Origin: Caballeronia catudaia
GTDB taxonomy: Bacteria; Pseudomonadota; Gammaproteobacteria; Burkholderiales; Burkholderiaceae
Direction of reading: 5' to 3'
Length of the DNA: 64,000 nucleotides
Assembly (NCBI RefSeq): GCF_001544755.2
Contig: NZ_FCOF02000012.1
Coordinates: 62,001-126,000, forward strand
Shown here in pieces: positions 36,216-44,391 of this stretch. Position 1 is the stretch's first letter. The number at the start of each line of letters is the position of its first letter. The notes under the pieces were generated by a model that saw nothing but the letters and a program-made list of their open reading frames with translations, was not told the DNA's origin and made no database searches. The position numbers and the translations under genes are program-made.

Positions 36216-37793
36216 GTGACTCAGACGCCGCACGCCTTACCGTTCAGAACCGCTCTTTACGCGATGCTCGGCATCGGTCTCGTCAACATGCTCGTCGCGC
36301 TCGATCAGACGGTGGTCAGCACCGCGCTGCCGTCGATCGTCGCGGAATTGCACGGTTTCGAGTTTTACGCGTGGATCGCGAGCGCGTATCTGCTGGCGTC
36401 GGTCGTCACGGTGCCGGTGTTCGGGCGGCTTGGCGATTACTTCGGGCGCAAGCGCTTCGTGATCGCGGCGGTGATCACGTTCACGGCCGCGTCGGTGTTG
36501 TGCGGGCTCGCGCCGAGCATGCTGTTCCTCGTGCTCGCGCGCGGCTTGCAGGGCGTCGGCGGCGGCATGATGGTCGGCACCGCGTTCGCGTCGATTCCCG
36601 ATCTGTTCCCCGATCCGCGCACGCGCGTGCGCTGGCAGGTCGTGCTCGCGGCGGCGTACGGTATCGGCACGGCGGCGGGGCCGTCGCTCGGCGGCTGGAT
36701 GAGTCAGCACTGGGGCTGGCGCTCGACCTTCCTCGTCAATCTGCCGGTGGGCGCGGCGGCGCTTTACTTCATCTGGCTGCATCTGCCGAACCTGCACCGG
36801 CCGCGCGAAGGCGGCGTGAAGATCGACTGGACGGGCGCGGCGCTCGTCGCGCTGGTGCTCGGCGGCTTTCAGGCGCTGATCGAAGCGCTGCCGCAGGACG
36901 GACTCACGACGGCGAACATCGCGCTTGGCTTTGGCGTGGCGGTGTGCGCGGCGGCGCTCCTGATCTGCGAGCGGCGCGCGACGCATCCGATCCTCCCGCT
37001 CGACATTTTTCGCGATGCGCAGATGAACACGCTCTTCACGCTGTCGTTCCTCGCGGGTTTCGTGATGTTCTCGCTGATCTTCTTCGCGCCGCTGCTGCTG
37101 CAAGGCGGCTTCGGGCTTTCGCCGCAGGACGCGGGCCTGCTCGCGACGCCGATCGCGGCGTGCATCGCGCTCGGCAGTTTCATCAACACGCGCATCGTCA
37201 TTCACATGAAGAAGCCGGTGAACATTCTGTCGATCGGCTTCACGCTGCTGCTGCTCGCGTCCGTCGCGCTGTCGTTCGCGCGCGTCTCGACGCCGCACCT
37301 GTGGATTGCGATTCCGATGGGCGCGACCGGCATCGGCCTCGGCTTCATCCTCAACAACATGAACATCTTCGGACAGGAGATCGCGGGCCGCGAGCGCTTC
37401 GGCATCACGACGGCGCTGCTGCAGTCGACGCGCATGGTCGGCGGGATGATGGGCACGAGTATCGTCGGGACGATCGTCGCGCATCATTACGCTAGCGTCG
37501 TCGGGCGCACGGTCAGCGTGCTCGGCGCGCCGGTGTCGGCGCAATGGCTGCCGCGCCTGTCGGACCCGCGCATTCTCGTCGATGAAGCGTTGCGCGACCG
37601 CACGCTCGGCGAACTCTCCGCGGCCGGTCTCGATGCGCCCGCGCTCCTCGACGCGGCGCGCGACGCGCTCGTGCAGTCGATCCACATCGGCGTGATGCTG
37701 ACGGCCGTCGCGGCGCTCGTGGCGGCGCTGCTGGTGAGGCGCATCGCGCACATCACGTTCCGCAAGCCGGCGACGCCCGTGCCGAAGTCCTGA
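36216..37793 (+). CDS. MFS drug exporter, DHA2 family (14 TM)
   Basis: 525 residues with about 14 hydrophobic spans. TM1 has NMLVALDQTVVSTALPSIV, motif A is GRLGDYFGRKRF, motif C-like AYGIGTAAGPSLGGWMSQ. It resembles EmrB/MdtD-type multidrug exporters. A GTG at 36216 is the only start before TM1 in the frame; the next ATG would cut TM1. No regulator is adjacent. Confidence 0.9.
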   Translation: MTQTPHALPFRTALYAMLGIGLVNMLVALDQTVVSTALPSIVAELHGFEFYAWIASAYLLASVVTVPVFGRLGDYFGRKRFVIAAVITFTAASVLCGLAPSMLFLVLARGLQGVGGGMMVGTAFASIPDLFPDPRTRVRWQVVLAAAYGIGTAAGPSLGGWMSQHWGWRSTFLVNLPVGAAALYFIWLHLPNLHRPREGGVKIDWTGAALVALVLGGFQALIEALPQDGLTTANIALGFGVAVCAAALLICERRATHPILPLDIFRDAQMNTLFTLSFLAGFVMFSLIFFAPLLLQGGFGLSPQDAGLLATPIAACIALGSFINTRIVIHMKKPVNILSIGFTLLLLASVALSFARVSTPHLWIAIPMGATGIGLGFILNNMNIFGQEIAGRERFGITTALLQSTRMVGGMMGTSIVGTIVAHHYASVVGRTVSVLGAPVSAQWLPRLSDPRILVDEALRDRTLGELSAAGLDAPALLDAARDALVQSIHIGVMLTAVAALVAALLVRRIAHITFRKPATPVPKS

Positions 37794-37933
37794 GCGCGGC
37801 GCCTTTGATAAGCGGTTCGCCCCGACTATAGTTTTTTGCGTCGCGGCGCCGACCGCTTGCGCGTCTGCCTTCGCCCCACGGGTTCACCCCGATCCCGACC
37901 GTGCATCGCGCTTGCTTCACCGCCTTCGACGGC

Positions 37934-37969
37934 GGCCCGCGGCGTTCGCGCGGAACGCTTGCGCGGGCC
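37934..37969. other. Two-step hairpin before the dehydrogenase gene
   Basis: GGCCCGCG pairs with CGCGGGCC, and inside it GCGTTC pairs with GAACGC around GCGCG, with TTG as a small bulge. No T-run. It may end the exporter transcript or be a leader structure of the next gene. The 247-bp gap holds no gene. Confidence 0.4.
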
Positions 37970-38040
37970 GCGGGTCACTCGGATTGACGAACGGCCGCGC
38001 CGCGCGCGTCTTTCACCGCCCACAGAAATGAGGAGCTGAC

Positions 38041-39618
38041 ATGAAGATCACCGGAGAAATGCTGATCGGCGCATCGGCCGTGCGGGGCGCCGACGCCACG
38101 CTCCGTGCGTTCGACCCCGCCCGCAACGCCGATCTCGAGCCTGCATTCGGCGGCGGTGGCGCGGCGGAAGTGGCGCGCGCGTGCGAGCTGGCCGAGGCCG
38201 CGTTCGACGACTACCGCCACGCGCCGCTCGAAACCCGCGCGCAGTTTCTGGAGGCGATCGCGGACAACATCATCGCGCTCGGCGACGCGCTGATCGAACG
38301 CGCGATGGCCGAATCCGCGCTGCCGAAGGCGCGTCTCGAAGGCGAGCGGGCCCGCACGGTGGGGCAGTTGCGCCTGTTCGCGTCGCTCGTGCGCGAAGGC
38401 CGATGGCTCGCGGCCACGCTCGATTCCGCGCAGCCGGACAGGAAACCGCTGCCGCGTCCCGACCTGCGTTTGCAAAAGATTCCCGTCGGGCCGGTCGCGG
38501 TGTTCGGGGCGAGCAACTTTCCGCTGGCGTTTTCGGTGGCGGGCGGCGATACCGCGTCCGCGTTCGCGGCGGGCTGTCCCGTCGTCGTGAAATCGCATCC
38601 GGCGCATCTGGGCACGTCCGAGCTCGTCGGGCGCGCGGTGCAAAAGGCGGTAGCGGACAGCGGCCTGCCCGAGGGCGTGTTTTCGCTGGTCGTCGGCGAA
38701 GGCAACGCGATCGGCGAGGCGCTCGTCGCGCATCCGGCGATTCAGTCGGTCGGCTTCACGGGATCGCGGCGCGGCGGCCTCGCGCTCGTCGATATCGCCG
38801 CGAAGCGGCCCGTGCCGATTCCCGTGTTCGCCGAGATGAGCAGCGTCAATCCGGTGTTCGCGCTGCCGGGCGCGCTCGAAGCGCGCGGCGATACGCTCGC
38901 GGTGGCCTTCATCGATTCGGTGACGCTCGGCGTCGGCCAGTTCTGCACGAATCCGGGGCTCGTCATCGCATTGGCGGGCCCGGATCTCGATGACTTCATC
39001 GATCTCGCCGCCACCGCGATCATGAAGAAGGAAACGCAGACGATGCTCACGTCGCAGATCGCCGGGGCGTATGCGAGCGGGATCAAGGAACGCGACGCGT
39101 CGGGCGCGCGCAATATCGCGACCGGCGTGAGGGGCGAAGCGGCGAGCGGCGCACTGCCGGTGCTGTATCGCGTGAACGCGGAGGAGTTTCTGGCGAAGCC
39201 GCAACTGTCGGGCGAGATTTTCGGGCCGACATCGGTGATCGTCATCTGCCGCGACGAAGACGAAATGATCTCGGTCGCGCGTCATCTCGAAGGTCAGCTC
39301 ACCGCGACGCTGCTAATGGAAAAGGGCGATATCGAGCTTGCGCGGCGGCTCTTGCCGGTGCTCGAACGCAAGGCGGGGCGGATTCTGGCGAACGGCTTTC
39401 CGACGGGCGTCGAAGTGTCCTACGCGATGGTGCACGGCGGGCCTTTTCCCGCGACGTCGGATAGCCGATCGACATCGGTCGGCGCGATGGCGATCGAGCG
39501 GTTTCTGCGGCCGGTGTGCTATCAGGATTTGCCGGCGGCGCTGCTGCCGGAAGCGCTGGCGGACGACAATCCTCTGTTGCTCTGGCGCTTGAGGGATGGG
39601 GAACTGGGGCCGAACTAA
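38041..39618 (+). CDS. 2-ketoglutarate semialdehyde (2,5-dioxovalerate) dehydrogenase, type III
   Basis: 525-residue aldehyde dehydrogenase, the length of the type III KGSADH group. Catalytic residues are intact: Cys in LGVGQFCTNPGL and Glu in VFAEMSSVNP; VFGASNFPLAFSVAGGDTA and the FTGSRRGG motif are the group's NADP-site marks. It converts 2-ketoglutarate semialdehyde to 2-ketoglutarate, the end step of pentose and hydroxyproline/aldarate catabolism. AGGAG lies 7 nt before the ATG. It could replace the degenerate dehydrogenase at 25232-26569. Confidence 0.9.
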   Translation: MKITGEMLIGASAVRGADATLRAFDPARNADLEPAFGGGGAAEVARACELAEAAFDDYRHAPLETRAQFLEAIADNIIALGDALIERAMAESALPKARLEGERARTVGQLRLFASLVREGRWLAATLDSAQPDRKPLPRPDLRLQKIPVGPVAVFGASNFPLAFSVAGGDTASAFAAGCPVVVKSHPAHLGTSELVGRAVQKAVADSGLPEGVFSLVVGEGNAIGEALVAHPAIQSVGFTGSRRGGLALVDIAAKRPVPIPVFAEMSSVNPVFALPGALEARGDTLAVAFIDSVTLGVGQFCTNPGLVIALAGPDLDDFIDLAATAIMKKETQTMLTSQIAGAYASGIKERDASGARNIATGVRGEAASGALPVLYRVNAEEFLAKPQLSGEIFGPTSVIVICRDEDEMISVARHLEGQLTATLLMEKGDIELARRLLPVLERKAGRILANGFPTGVEVSYAMVHGGPFPATSDSRSTSVGAMAIERFLRPVCYQDLPAALLPEALADDNPLLLWRLRDGELGPN

Positions 39619-39627
39619 GTATCGGGC

Positions 39628-39674
39628 ATTATCTCTGTCACGAATAAACGCGTTTTATTTGTTACGGAGATAAT
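39628..39674. promoter_or_regulatory. HipB operator candidate 1 (47-bp imperfect palindrome)
   Basis: Arms of 21 bases around 39651 match at 18 positions, with mismatches exactly at every third base from 39636 to 39642. Outer arms are ATTATCTC/GAGATAAT; the inner core AATAAA/TTTATT is shared with the site at 39704-39736. Confidence 0.7.
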
Positions 39675-39683
39675 CTGCTGCGT

Positions 39684-39695
39684 GTCAAATTTGAC
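39684..39695. promoter_or_regulatory. 12-bp palindrome between the two larger hip sites
   Basis: GTCAAATTTGAC is perfect. It sits between the two larger palindromes and touches a third copy of CGAATA (39695-39700). It may be part of the promoter or a weak operator. Confidence 0.5.
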
Positions 39696-39703
39696 GAATA
39701 TGC

Positions 39704-39736
39704 GTGTGGCGAATAAACTCCATTTATTCGCCACAC
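39704..39736. promoter_or_regulatory. HipB operator candidate 2 (14-bp perfect inverted repeat)
   Basis: GTGTGGCGAATAAA and TTTATTCGCCACAC flank CTCCA. It ends 13 nt before the hipB start, so a bound repressor would cover the transcription start region. The CGAATAAA core repeats that of site 1. Confidence 0.8.
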
Positions 39737-39749
39737 AGATAGTCGCGCC

Positions 39750-40004
39750 ATGCAACAAGTCATCGCCACCATCGGCCAGATGGGTCACGTGCTCGCCGCA
39801 GGCCGCAAACGCGCCGGGCTGACGCAGACGCAAGCGGCAGCGCGGCTCGGCATCAGCCAGAGCCGCATTTCGACGCTCGAACGCGATGCGAGCGCGTTGA
39901 CATTGGAGCAACTGCTCGCGATGTTCGGCGTCTACGGACTGCAACTGCTGGTTCAGGATCGGCCCGAGGCGCCCCTGCTCGAGGCGAACGAGGCGGATTG
40001 GTGA
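39750..40004 (+). CDS. hipB: HipB-like antitoxin (XRE family)
   Basis: 84 residues with a canonical Cro/XRE helix-turn-helix at about 20-60 (RAGLTQTQAAARLGISQSR, ISTLERD) and a short C-terminal strand region for dimer and toxin contact. It binds palindromes in its own promoter, and three are present here. No good ribosome site is visible before the ATG. The stop overlaps the next start by one base (TGATG). Confidence 0.9.
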   Translation: MQQVIATIGQMGHVLAAGRKRAGLTQTQAAARLGISQSRISTLERDASALTLEQLLAMFGVYGLQLLVQDRPEAPLLEANEADW

Positions 40005-41356
40005 TGGCGGGTCGCCTGCCTCATGCCAGATCGTTGTCGGTCTGGGCCAATGGACGACGTGTGGCGATATGGCGTCTGCCCGCGCGCGGGCCCGCGGAAC
40101 TCATCTACGACGATGCGTGGGTCGGCTCGGACGAGGCGCGCCCGCTTTCCCTGTCGCTGCCGATCCGGCTCGACGGCGCGTCGCTGAAGGGCGATGCGGT
40201 CATGAATTACTTCGACAATCTCCTGCCCGATAGCGAGGCCATCCGGCGGCGCATCGCGCAGCGCTTCCAGACCGACAGTCTCGACGCCTTCGACCTGCTT
40301 CAGGCCATCGGCCGCGATTGTGTCGGCGCGGTGCAACTGCTCGCGGAGGATGAATCGCCCGCGGGCGTCGGCACGATCGAAGGCACGCCGCTCACCGATC
40401 AGGACATCGCACATCTGCTCGATCAAGTCGCCGGCGGCCCGCCCTTCGGCACGGACGATGACGACGACTTTCGCATCTCGCTTGCCGGTGCGCAGGAGAA
40501 GACCGCGTTGTTGCGTCACGATGGCCGATGGCTCAAGCCGCACGGCGCCACGCCCACCACGCATATTCTGAAGCTGCCGCTCGGGCTCGTCGGCAATCGC
40601 CGAGCCGACCTCACCACATCGGTCGAGAACGAATGGCTCTGCATGCGCCTCTTGCAGGCGTTTGGCTTGCCGGTCGCGAACGTGGAGATCGCGACGTTCG
40701 GCGAGCGGCGCGCGCTCGTGGTCGAGCGTTTCGACCGGCGCCTGCATCCGGGAGGCGAATGGATTCTTCGTTTGCCGCAGGAAGACTTCTGTCAGGTGAA
40801 CGCATTGCCTCCGCACAAGAAGTACGAACAGGACGGTGGTCCAGGCGTGATCGATCTCGCGCGCGTTCTGCAGCAATCGAGCCGTGCGCGTGCCGACATC
40901 GAAACATTGATCACATCGCAGATTCTTTTCTGGCTGCTTGCCGCGCCGGACGGCCATGCGAAGAACTTCAGCATTCACCTGCTGAGAGGCGGACAATACC
41001 GCCTCACGCCGCTGTACGACATCATGTCGATCTGGCCGGTGGAAGGCGATGGCGCGAATCAGTGGTCGTGGTACAAGACCAAGCTCGCGATGGCGATACC
41101 GGGCAAGACGCGGCACTGTGCGCTTCGGGACATTCAGCGACGGCATTTCAACGCGATGGCGCTCAAATGCGGATACGGGGAGAGCGCCGAACCGATCATC
41201 GAGCGGATCATCGGGCGCACGCCGGCTGTGATCGACGAAGTTGCGGCGCAACTGCCGGGCGATTTTCCGCATCGTGTGACAGAGCGCATTTTCGCGGGCA
41301 TGCGCAAATCGCTCGCCGCGCTCGAAGCGATGCCCGCAGCCGCGATTCCGAACTGA
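40004..41356 (+). CDS. hipA: HipA-like serine/threonine kinase toxin
   Basis: 450 residues. The N-terminal HipA domain (VWANGRRVAIWRL) leads into the kinase core: RISLAGAQEKTAL (nucleotide loop), the catalytic Asp in APDGHAKNFSIHL, and the metal Asp in LYDIMS. E. coli HipA phosphorylates glutamyl-tRNA synthetase and triggers persistence; the target here is not visible. The ATG at 40004 overlaps the hipB stop, giving coupled translation. All key residues are intact. Confidence 0.92.
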   Translation: MAGRLPHARSLSVWANGRRVAIWRLPARGPAELIYDDAWVGSDEARPLSLSLPIRLDGASLKGDAVMNYFDNLLPDSEAIRRRIAQRFQTDSLDAFDLLQAIGRDCVGAVQLLAEDESPAGVGTIEGTPLTDQDIAHLLDQVAGGPPFGTDDDDDFRISLAGAQEKTALLRHDGRWLKPHGATPTTHILKLPLGLVGNRRADLTTSVENEWLCMRLLQAFGLPVANVEIATFGERRALVVERFDRRLHPGGEWILRLPQEDFCQVNALPPHKKYEQDGGPGVIDLARVLQQSSRARADIETLITSQILFWLLAAPDGHAKNFSIHLLRGGQYRLTPLYDIMSIWPVEGDGANQWSWYKTKLAMAIPGKTRHCALRDIQRRHFNAMALKCGYGESAEPIIERIIGRTPAVIDEVAAQLPGDFPHRVTERIFAGMRKSLAALEAMPAAAIPN

Positions 41357-41360
41357 CGAC

Positions 41361-41382
41361 GCGGACTTCGCATCCGCTTTTT
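41361..41382 (+). terminator. Short intrinsic terminator after hipA
   Basis: GCGGA and TCCGC form a 5-bp stem around CTTCGCA, followed by five Ts. Weak but well placed, 5 nt after the hipA stop; it also abuts the ribosome site of the next gene. Confidence 0.45.
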
Positions 41383-41397
41383 AGGAGACCAACGAGC

Positions 41398-42336
41398 ATG
41401 ACCCACTCCGAGCGCCGTTATCCCGACCAAGCCATTCGCATTCTCGATCCGCGTTTCAACGCGCTGCGCATCGCATCGGCGTCGGTGGAATGTCTCTATC
41501 AGGGAGCGCGCTGGTCCGAGGGGCCGGTCTGGTTCGGCGATGGCCGCTATCTGCTGTGGAGCGATATTCCGAACGACCGCATCCTGCGCTGGGACGAGGA
41601 GAGCGGCCAGGTCGGCGTGTTTCGCAAGTCGTCGAACAATGCGAACGGCAACACGCGCGACCGCGAAGGGCGGCTCGTGACCTGCGAGCATCTCACGCGG
41701 CGCGTGACGCGGACCGAGTACGACGGCGCCATCACCGTGCTCGCCGACAGCTACGGCGGCAAGCCGCTCAATTCTCCGAACGATGTCGTCGTGAAGTCGG
41801 ATGGCTCGATCTGGTTCACCGACCCGACCTTCGGCATCGACGGCTTCTATGAAGGCGAAAAGAACGAAGCGCAACTGAAACCGTGCGTGTATCGCGTCGA
41901 TGGGCAAAGCGGCGAAATCACCATGATGATCGACGCCTTCGTCGGTCCGAACGGTCTCGCGTTTTCGCCGGATGAATCCGTGCTGTATGTGGTCGAATCG
42001 CGCTCGACGCCGCGCACGATCTACGCGTTCGACGTCATCGACGGCGGCCGCAGGCTCGGTGAACCGCGTCTTCTTATCGATGCGGAAGCGGGCACGCCCG
42101 ATGGCTTTCGCGTCGATATCCACGGCAATTTGTGGTGCGGCTGGGGCATGGGCGACGCCGAACTCGACGGGGTGCGCGTGTTCACGCCGCAAGGCGAAGC
42201 GATCGGCCATATCGATTTGCCCGAGCGCTGTGCGAACGTGTGTTTCGGCGGGCGGCATCGCAACCGGCTGTTCATGGCGGCGAGCCACGGACTCTATGCG
42301 CTCTACGTCAACACGCAGGGCGTAAAAGGCGGCTAA
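41398..42336 (+). CDS. SMP-30/gluconolactonase family lactonase
   Basis: 312-residue six-bladed beta-propeller. Metal ligands fit the family: Glu in WSEGPVWFGD, Asn in LNSPNDVVV, Asn in VGPNGLAFSPDES and Asp in GTPDGFRVD. It hydrolyses sugar lactones to aldonic acids. AGGAG lies about 11 nt before the ATG. A lactonase is the one enzyme missing from the arabinose module at 20.9-31.5 kb, so it may act there; the neighbouring HipBA is probably unrelated. Confidence 0.88.
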   Translation: MTHSERRYPDQAIRILDPRFNALRIASASVECLYQGARWSEGPVWFGDGRYLLWSDIPNDRILRWDEESGQVGVFRKSSNNANGNTRDREGRLVTCEHLTRRVTRTEYDGAITVLADSYGGKPLNSPNDVVVKSDGSIWFTDPTFGIDGFYEGEKNEAQLKPCVYRVDGQSGEITMMIDAFVGPNGLAFSPDESVLYVVESRSTPRTIYAFDVIDGGRRLGEPRLLIDAEAGTPDGFRVDIHGNLWCGWGMGDAELDGVRVFTPQGEAIGHIDLPERCANVCFGGRHRNRLFMAASHGLYALYVNTQGVKGG

Positions 42337-42758
42337 GCCTTGCCGATCCTCTCCATGATGCGCTCCGGGTGCCTGCTCGCCGCGAACCCATGACGCGCGT
42401 AAAGCCCGTGCGCATCGGACGTGACGAGCATCATGCGCCGCAGCCCTTGCAGGTCGGGATGCGCCATCACGCATTGCATCAGCCATTTGCCGAGTCCCGC
42501 GCCCTGATGCGCGGGCAGCACGAATACGTCGGCGAGATAGGCGAAGGTCGCGGTGTCGGTGATCATGCGCGCGTAGCCGATCTGCTCGTCGCGCAGAAAG
42601 AGCCCGAATGCGAGCGAATGGCGCGCGGCGCGCTCGACCTTTTCGCGCGCGATGCCCGGCGACCAGTAAGCCACTTCGCTCAGGTAGCGATGCACGACAT
42701 CGAAGTCGAATTCATCGATGTCCGTGCTCAACCGATAGTCGTCCCGGGTCCACTGCAT
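42333..42758 (-). CDS. GNAT-family N-acetyltransferase
   Basis: 141 residues. The acetyl-CoA loop HQGAGLGKWLM follows YLADVFVLPA, and the C-terminal ARHGFAASRHPERIMER closes the fold. Substrate unknown. Its stop codon overlaps the convergent lactonase stop by 3 bases (42333-42336), so transcripts run into each other. Confidence 0.88.
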   Translation of the reverse strand: MQWTRDDYRLSTDIDEFDFDVVHRYLSEVAYWSPGIAREKVERAARHSLAFGLFLRDEQIGYARMITDTATFAYLADVFVLPAHQGAGLGKWLMQCVMAHPDLQGLRRMMLVTSDAHGLYARHGFAASRHPERIMERIGKA

Positions 42759-42844
42759 CGCGCCGCTCCGTCGTCTTCATGAAGCGCCGAGGATAAGCGA
42801 TCGATGCGCTGTATTCCATGCACACTTCGCGCCGGCCGCGCCTG

Positions 42845-43444
42845 TCAGTGCACGTTATAGATGCGTCCGGTTTCCGCGCCCTCCACGCTGCGGCTGTACG
42901 CGAGCGCCACGCGCGCGCCGCTCGCGGCCTCGAAGCCGCGGAAGTAAGGGCCGAAGCTTTCGCGCGCTTCCTCAAGCATCGTCGGACTCACGACGTTGAT
43001 GCGCAGGCCGCGCGGCAATTCGATGGCCGCGCCGCGCACGAAGCCTTCGATCGCGCCGTTGACCGCCGCCGCGCTCGCGCCCTCGCGAATCGGCGCCGCG
43101 CCGACGATGCCGCTCGTCAGCGTGAACGAGCCGCCGTCGTTCAGATAGTCGCGCGCGGTGAGGACGAGATTGACCTGACCCATCAGCTTGTCGTCGAGAC
43201 CGACGCGGAACTGCTCGGGCGTCATGTCGACGAGCTTGCCGAAATGCACATGGCCCGCCGTGGCGACGATCGCATCGACGCGGCCGATCTCGTCGAAGAG
43301 CCGCCTGATGCTGTCGAGATCGAGCAGATCGACGCGATGCGCGCCGCGCGTCGCACCGATTTCGATGACTTCATGACGGGCTTTCAGTTCCGCGGCGACC
43401 GCACGACCGACCGTGCCCGTCGCACCGATGACAGCGATTTTCAT
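42845..43444 (-). CDS. Short-chain dehydrogenase-like protein lacking the YxxxK motif
   Basis: 199 residues. The NAD(P) motif GATGTVGRAVA is perfect, and SSS-type strands (FTLTSGIVGAAPIREG) follow. Where YxxxK is expected it reads ASAAAVNGAIEGF, without Tyr or Lys. A conserved small atypical SDR group with this pattern exists, so it is a real gene that may bind cofactor without classical catalysis. No partner gene is evident. Confidence 0.85.
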   Translation of the reverse strand: MKIAVIGATGTVGRAVAAELKARHEVIEIGATRGAHRVDLLDLDSIRRLFDEIGRVDAIVATAGHVHFGKLVDMTPEQFRVGLDDKLMGQVNLVLTARDYLNDGGSFTLTSGIVGAAPIREGASAAAVNGAIEGFVRGAAIELPRGLRINVVSPTMLEEARESFGPYFRGFEAASGARVALAYSRSVEGAETGRIYNVH

Positions 43445-43552
43445 GATCTGGCTCGCAATGTACGTTGAGGGAGATCAGCCATTGTGCGAGCGCGCGGGCG
43501 CGCGAAAAAGGCGCGTGCGCTTCAAGGATTGCAAACCGCGGGTTTTGAATGG

Positions 43553-44008
43553 CTATCGCTTCGACATGCGCGCGGGCATCCGCGAAAGCAGATAGAGCGA
43601 CGCCGCAAACTTGCAGACCAGCGCCGCGCCGCTCACGAATGCGCCGGCGGGGAAGACATGCCATTGCATCGCGAGCGTCGGCGCGACGAGCGCGACGGCG
43701 AGAAAGCCGAGCGCCACGGTGAGCCAGCGCGCCCATTGCAGCCGCGACGCGACGCAGATGTAAAGCAGGCCGACCAGCACGCGCGACGCGATCGATGCCG
43801 CGAGCGGATGGCTCGACGCTTCGCCGGGTAGCCCGATGGCGAGCGTCAGCGCGAACTCGGTCCACGACAATGCGTAGGCCGCGCCGAGGCATGCAATCGC
43901 GGACGTGAAGCGCTGTTCGGGCGTCACGACATGCCGCGCCGCCGGCTCGATCTGCGCTGCTTCGTCCGGCCCCTGCTCGCACTCGTCGTATGCGTGGATC
44001 GTGGTCAT
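43553..44008 (-). CDS. Small integral membrane protein of unknown function
   Basis: 151 residues: an acidic cytoplasmic start (ECEQGPDEAAQIEPA) followed by about four hydrophobic spans (ACLGAAYALSWTEFALTLAIG, LVGLLYICVASRL, LTVALGFLAVALVAPTLAM, AGAFVSGAALVCKFAASLYLL). GGGGAAGG lies just before the ATG at 44008. I do not recognise the family. Divergent from the small hydrophilic gene at 44160. Confidence 0.7.
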   Translation of the reverse strand: MTTIHAYDECEQGPDEAAQIEPAARHVVTPEQRFTSAIACLGAAYALSWTEFALTLAIGLPGEASSHPLAASIASRVLVGLLYICVASRLQWARWLTVALGFLAVALVAPTLAMQWHVFPAGAFVSGAALVCKFAASLYLLSRMPARMSKR

Positions 44009-44159
44009 CTGGCCTTCCCCTTTATCGATTCTATTCCGCAATTCGCGTTTGCTGCGATGCGGCGCGTCGTTGGCGATGCGTATGCGCATATGGTGTGCCA
44101 GCTCTGAGGCACGCGCGTTGCTTCCTGCCAAGACGATAAACGACGAGAAGGAGCCGGCC

Positions 44160-44318
44160 ATGAGTCAAAAGGAACATAAGGAACAAAACCCCCATTCCGA
44201 ACGCGACGAAGAAGATGTCGACAAGGCAGTCGAAGACACGTTTCCCGCAAGTGATCCGCCCGCGACGGGCGGCGTGACACGCATCGAAACCGATGACGAG
44301 AAGAAAGAAAAGAAATGA
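44160..44318 (+). CDS. 52-aa hydrophilic stress-type protein with a DTFPASDPPA motif
   Basis: Highly charged and without hydrophobic spans (about half of residues are D, E, K or R). The ribosome site AAGGAG lies 8-9 nt before the ATG. The VEDTFPASDPPATGG core is a motif I know from small burkholderial proteins of unknown role. A strong hairpin follows 21 nt after the stop. Its size and a composition like other desiccation or osmotic-stress peptides make a stress role plausible. Confidence 0.75.
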   Translation: MSQKEHKEQNPHSERDEEDVDKAVEDTFPASDPPATGGVTRIETDDEKKEKK

Positions 44319-44339
44319 CGTGAAAGCGCAGTGAAGCGA

Positions 44340-44368
44340 AAAGAGCCGCTTATTCCATGCGGCTCTTT
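44340..44368 (+). terminator. Intrinsic terminator, possibly bidirectional
   Basis: AAAGAGCCGC and GCGGCTCTTT form a perfect 10-bp stem with a 9-nt loop. The T-run is the stem's own 3' arm plus CGTT. It can serve both the small gene at 44160 and the convergent gene ending at 44392. Confidence 0.8.
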
Positions 44369-44391
44369 CGTTATGCAGAGATGTGCTGCGC

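Noticed and set aside
36237..37751. Minus-strand open frame of 504 codons opposite the second exporter
   Set aside because: Same shadow pattern; no start context and no fold.
39628..39736. Hip palindromes considered as iterons or an origin
   Set aside because: They are inverted, not direct repeats; no replication gene or AT-rich block is near; the adjacent HTH gene explains them better.
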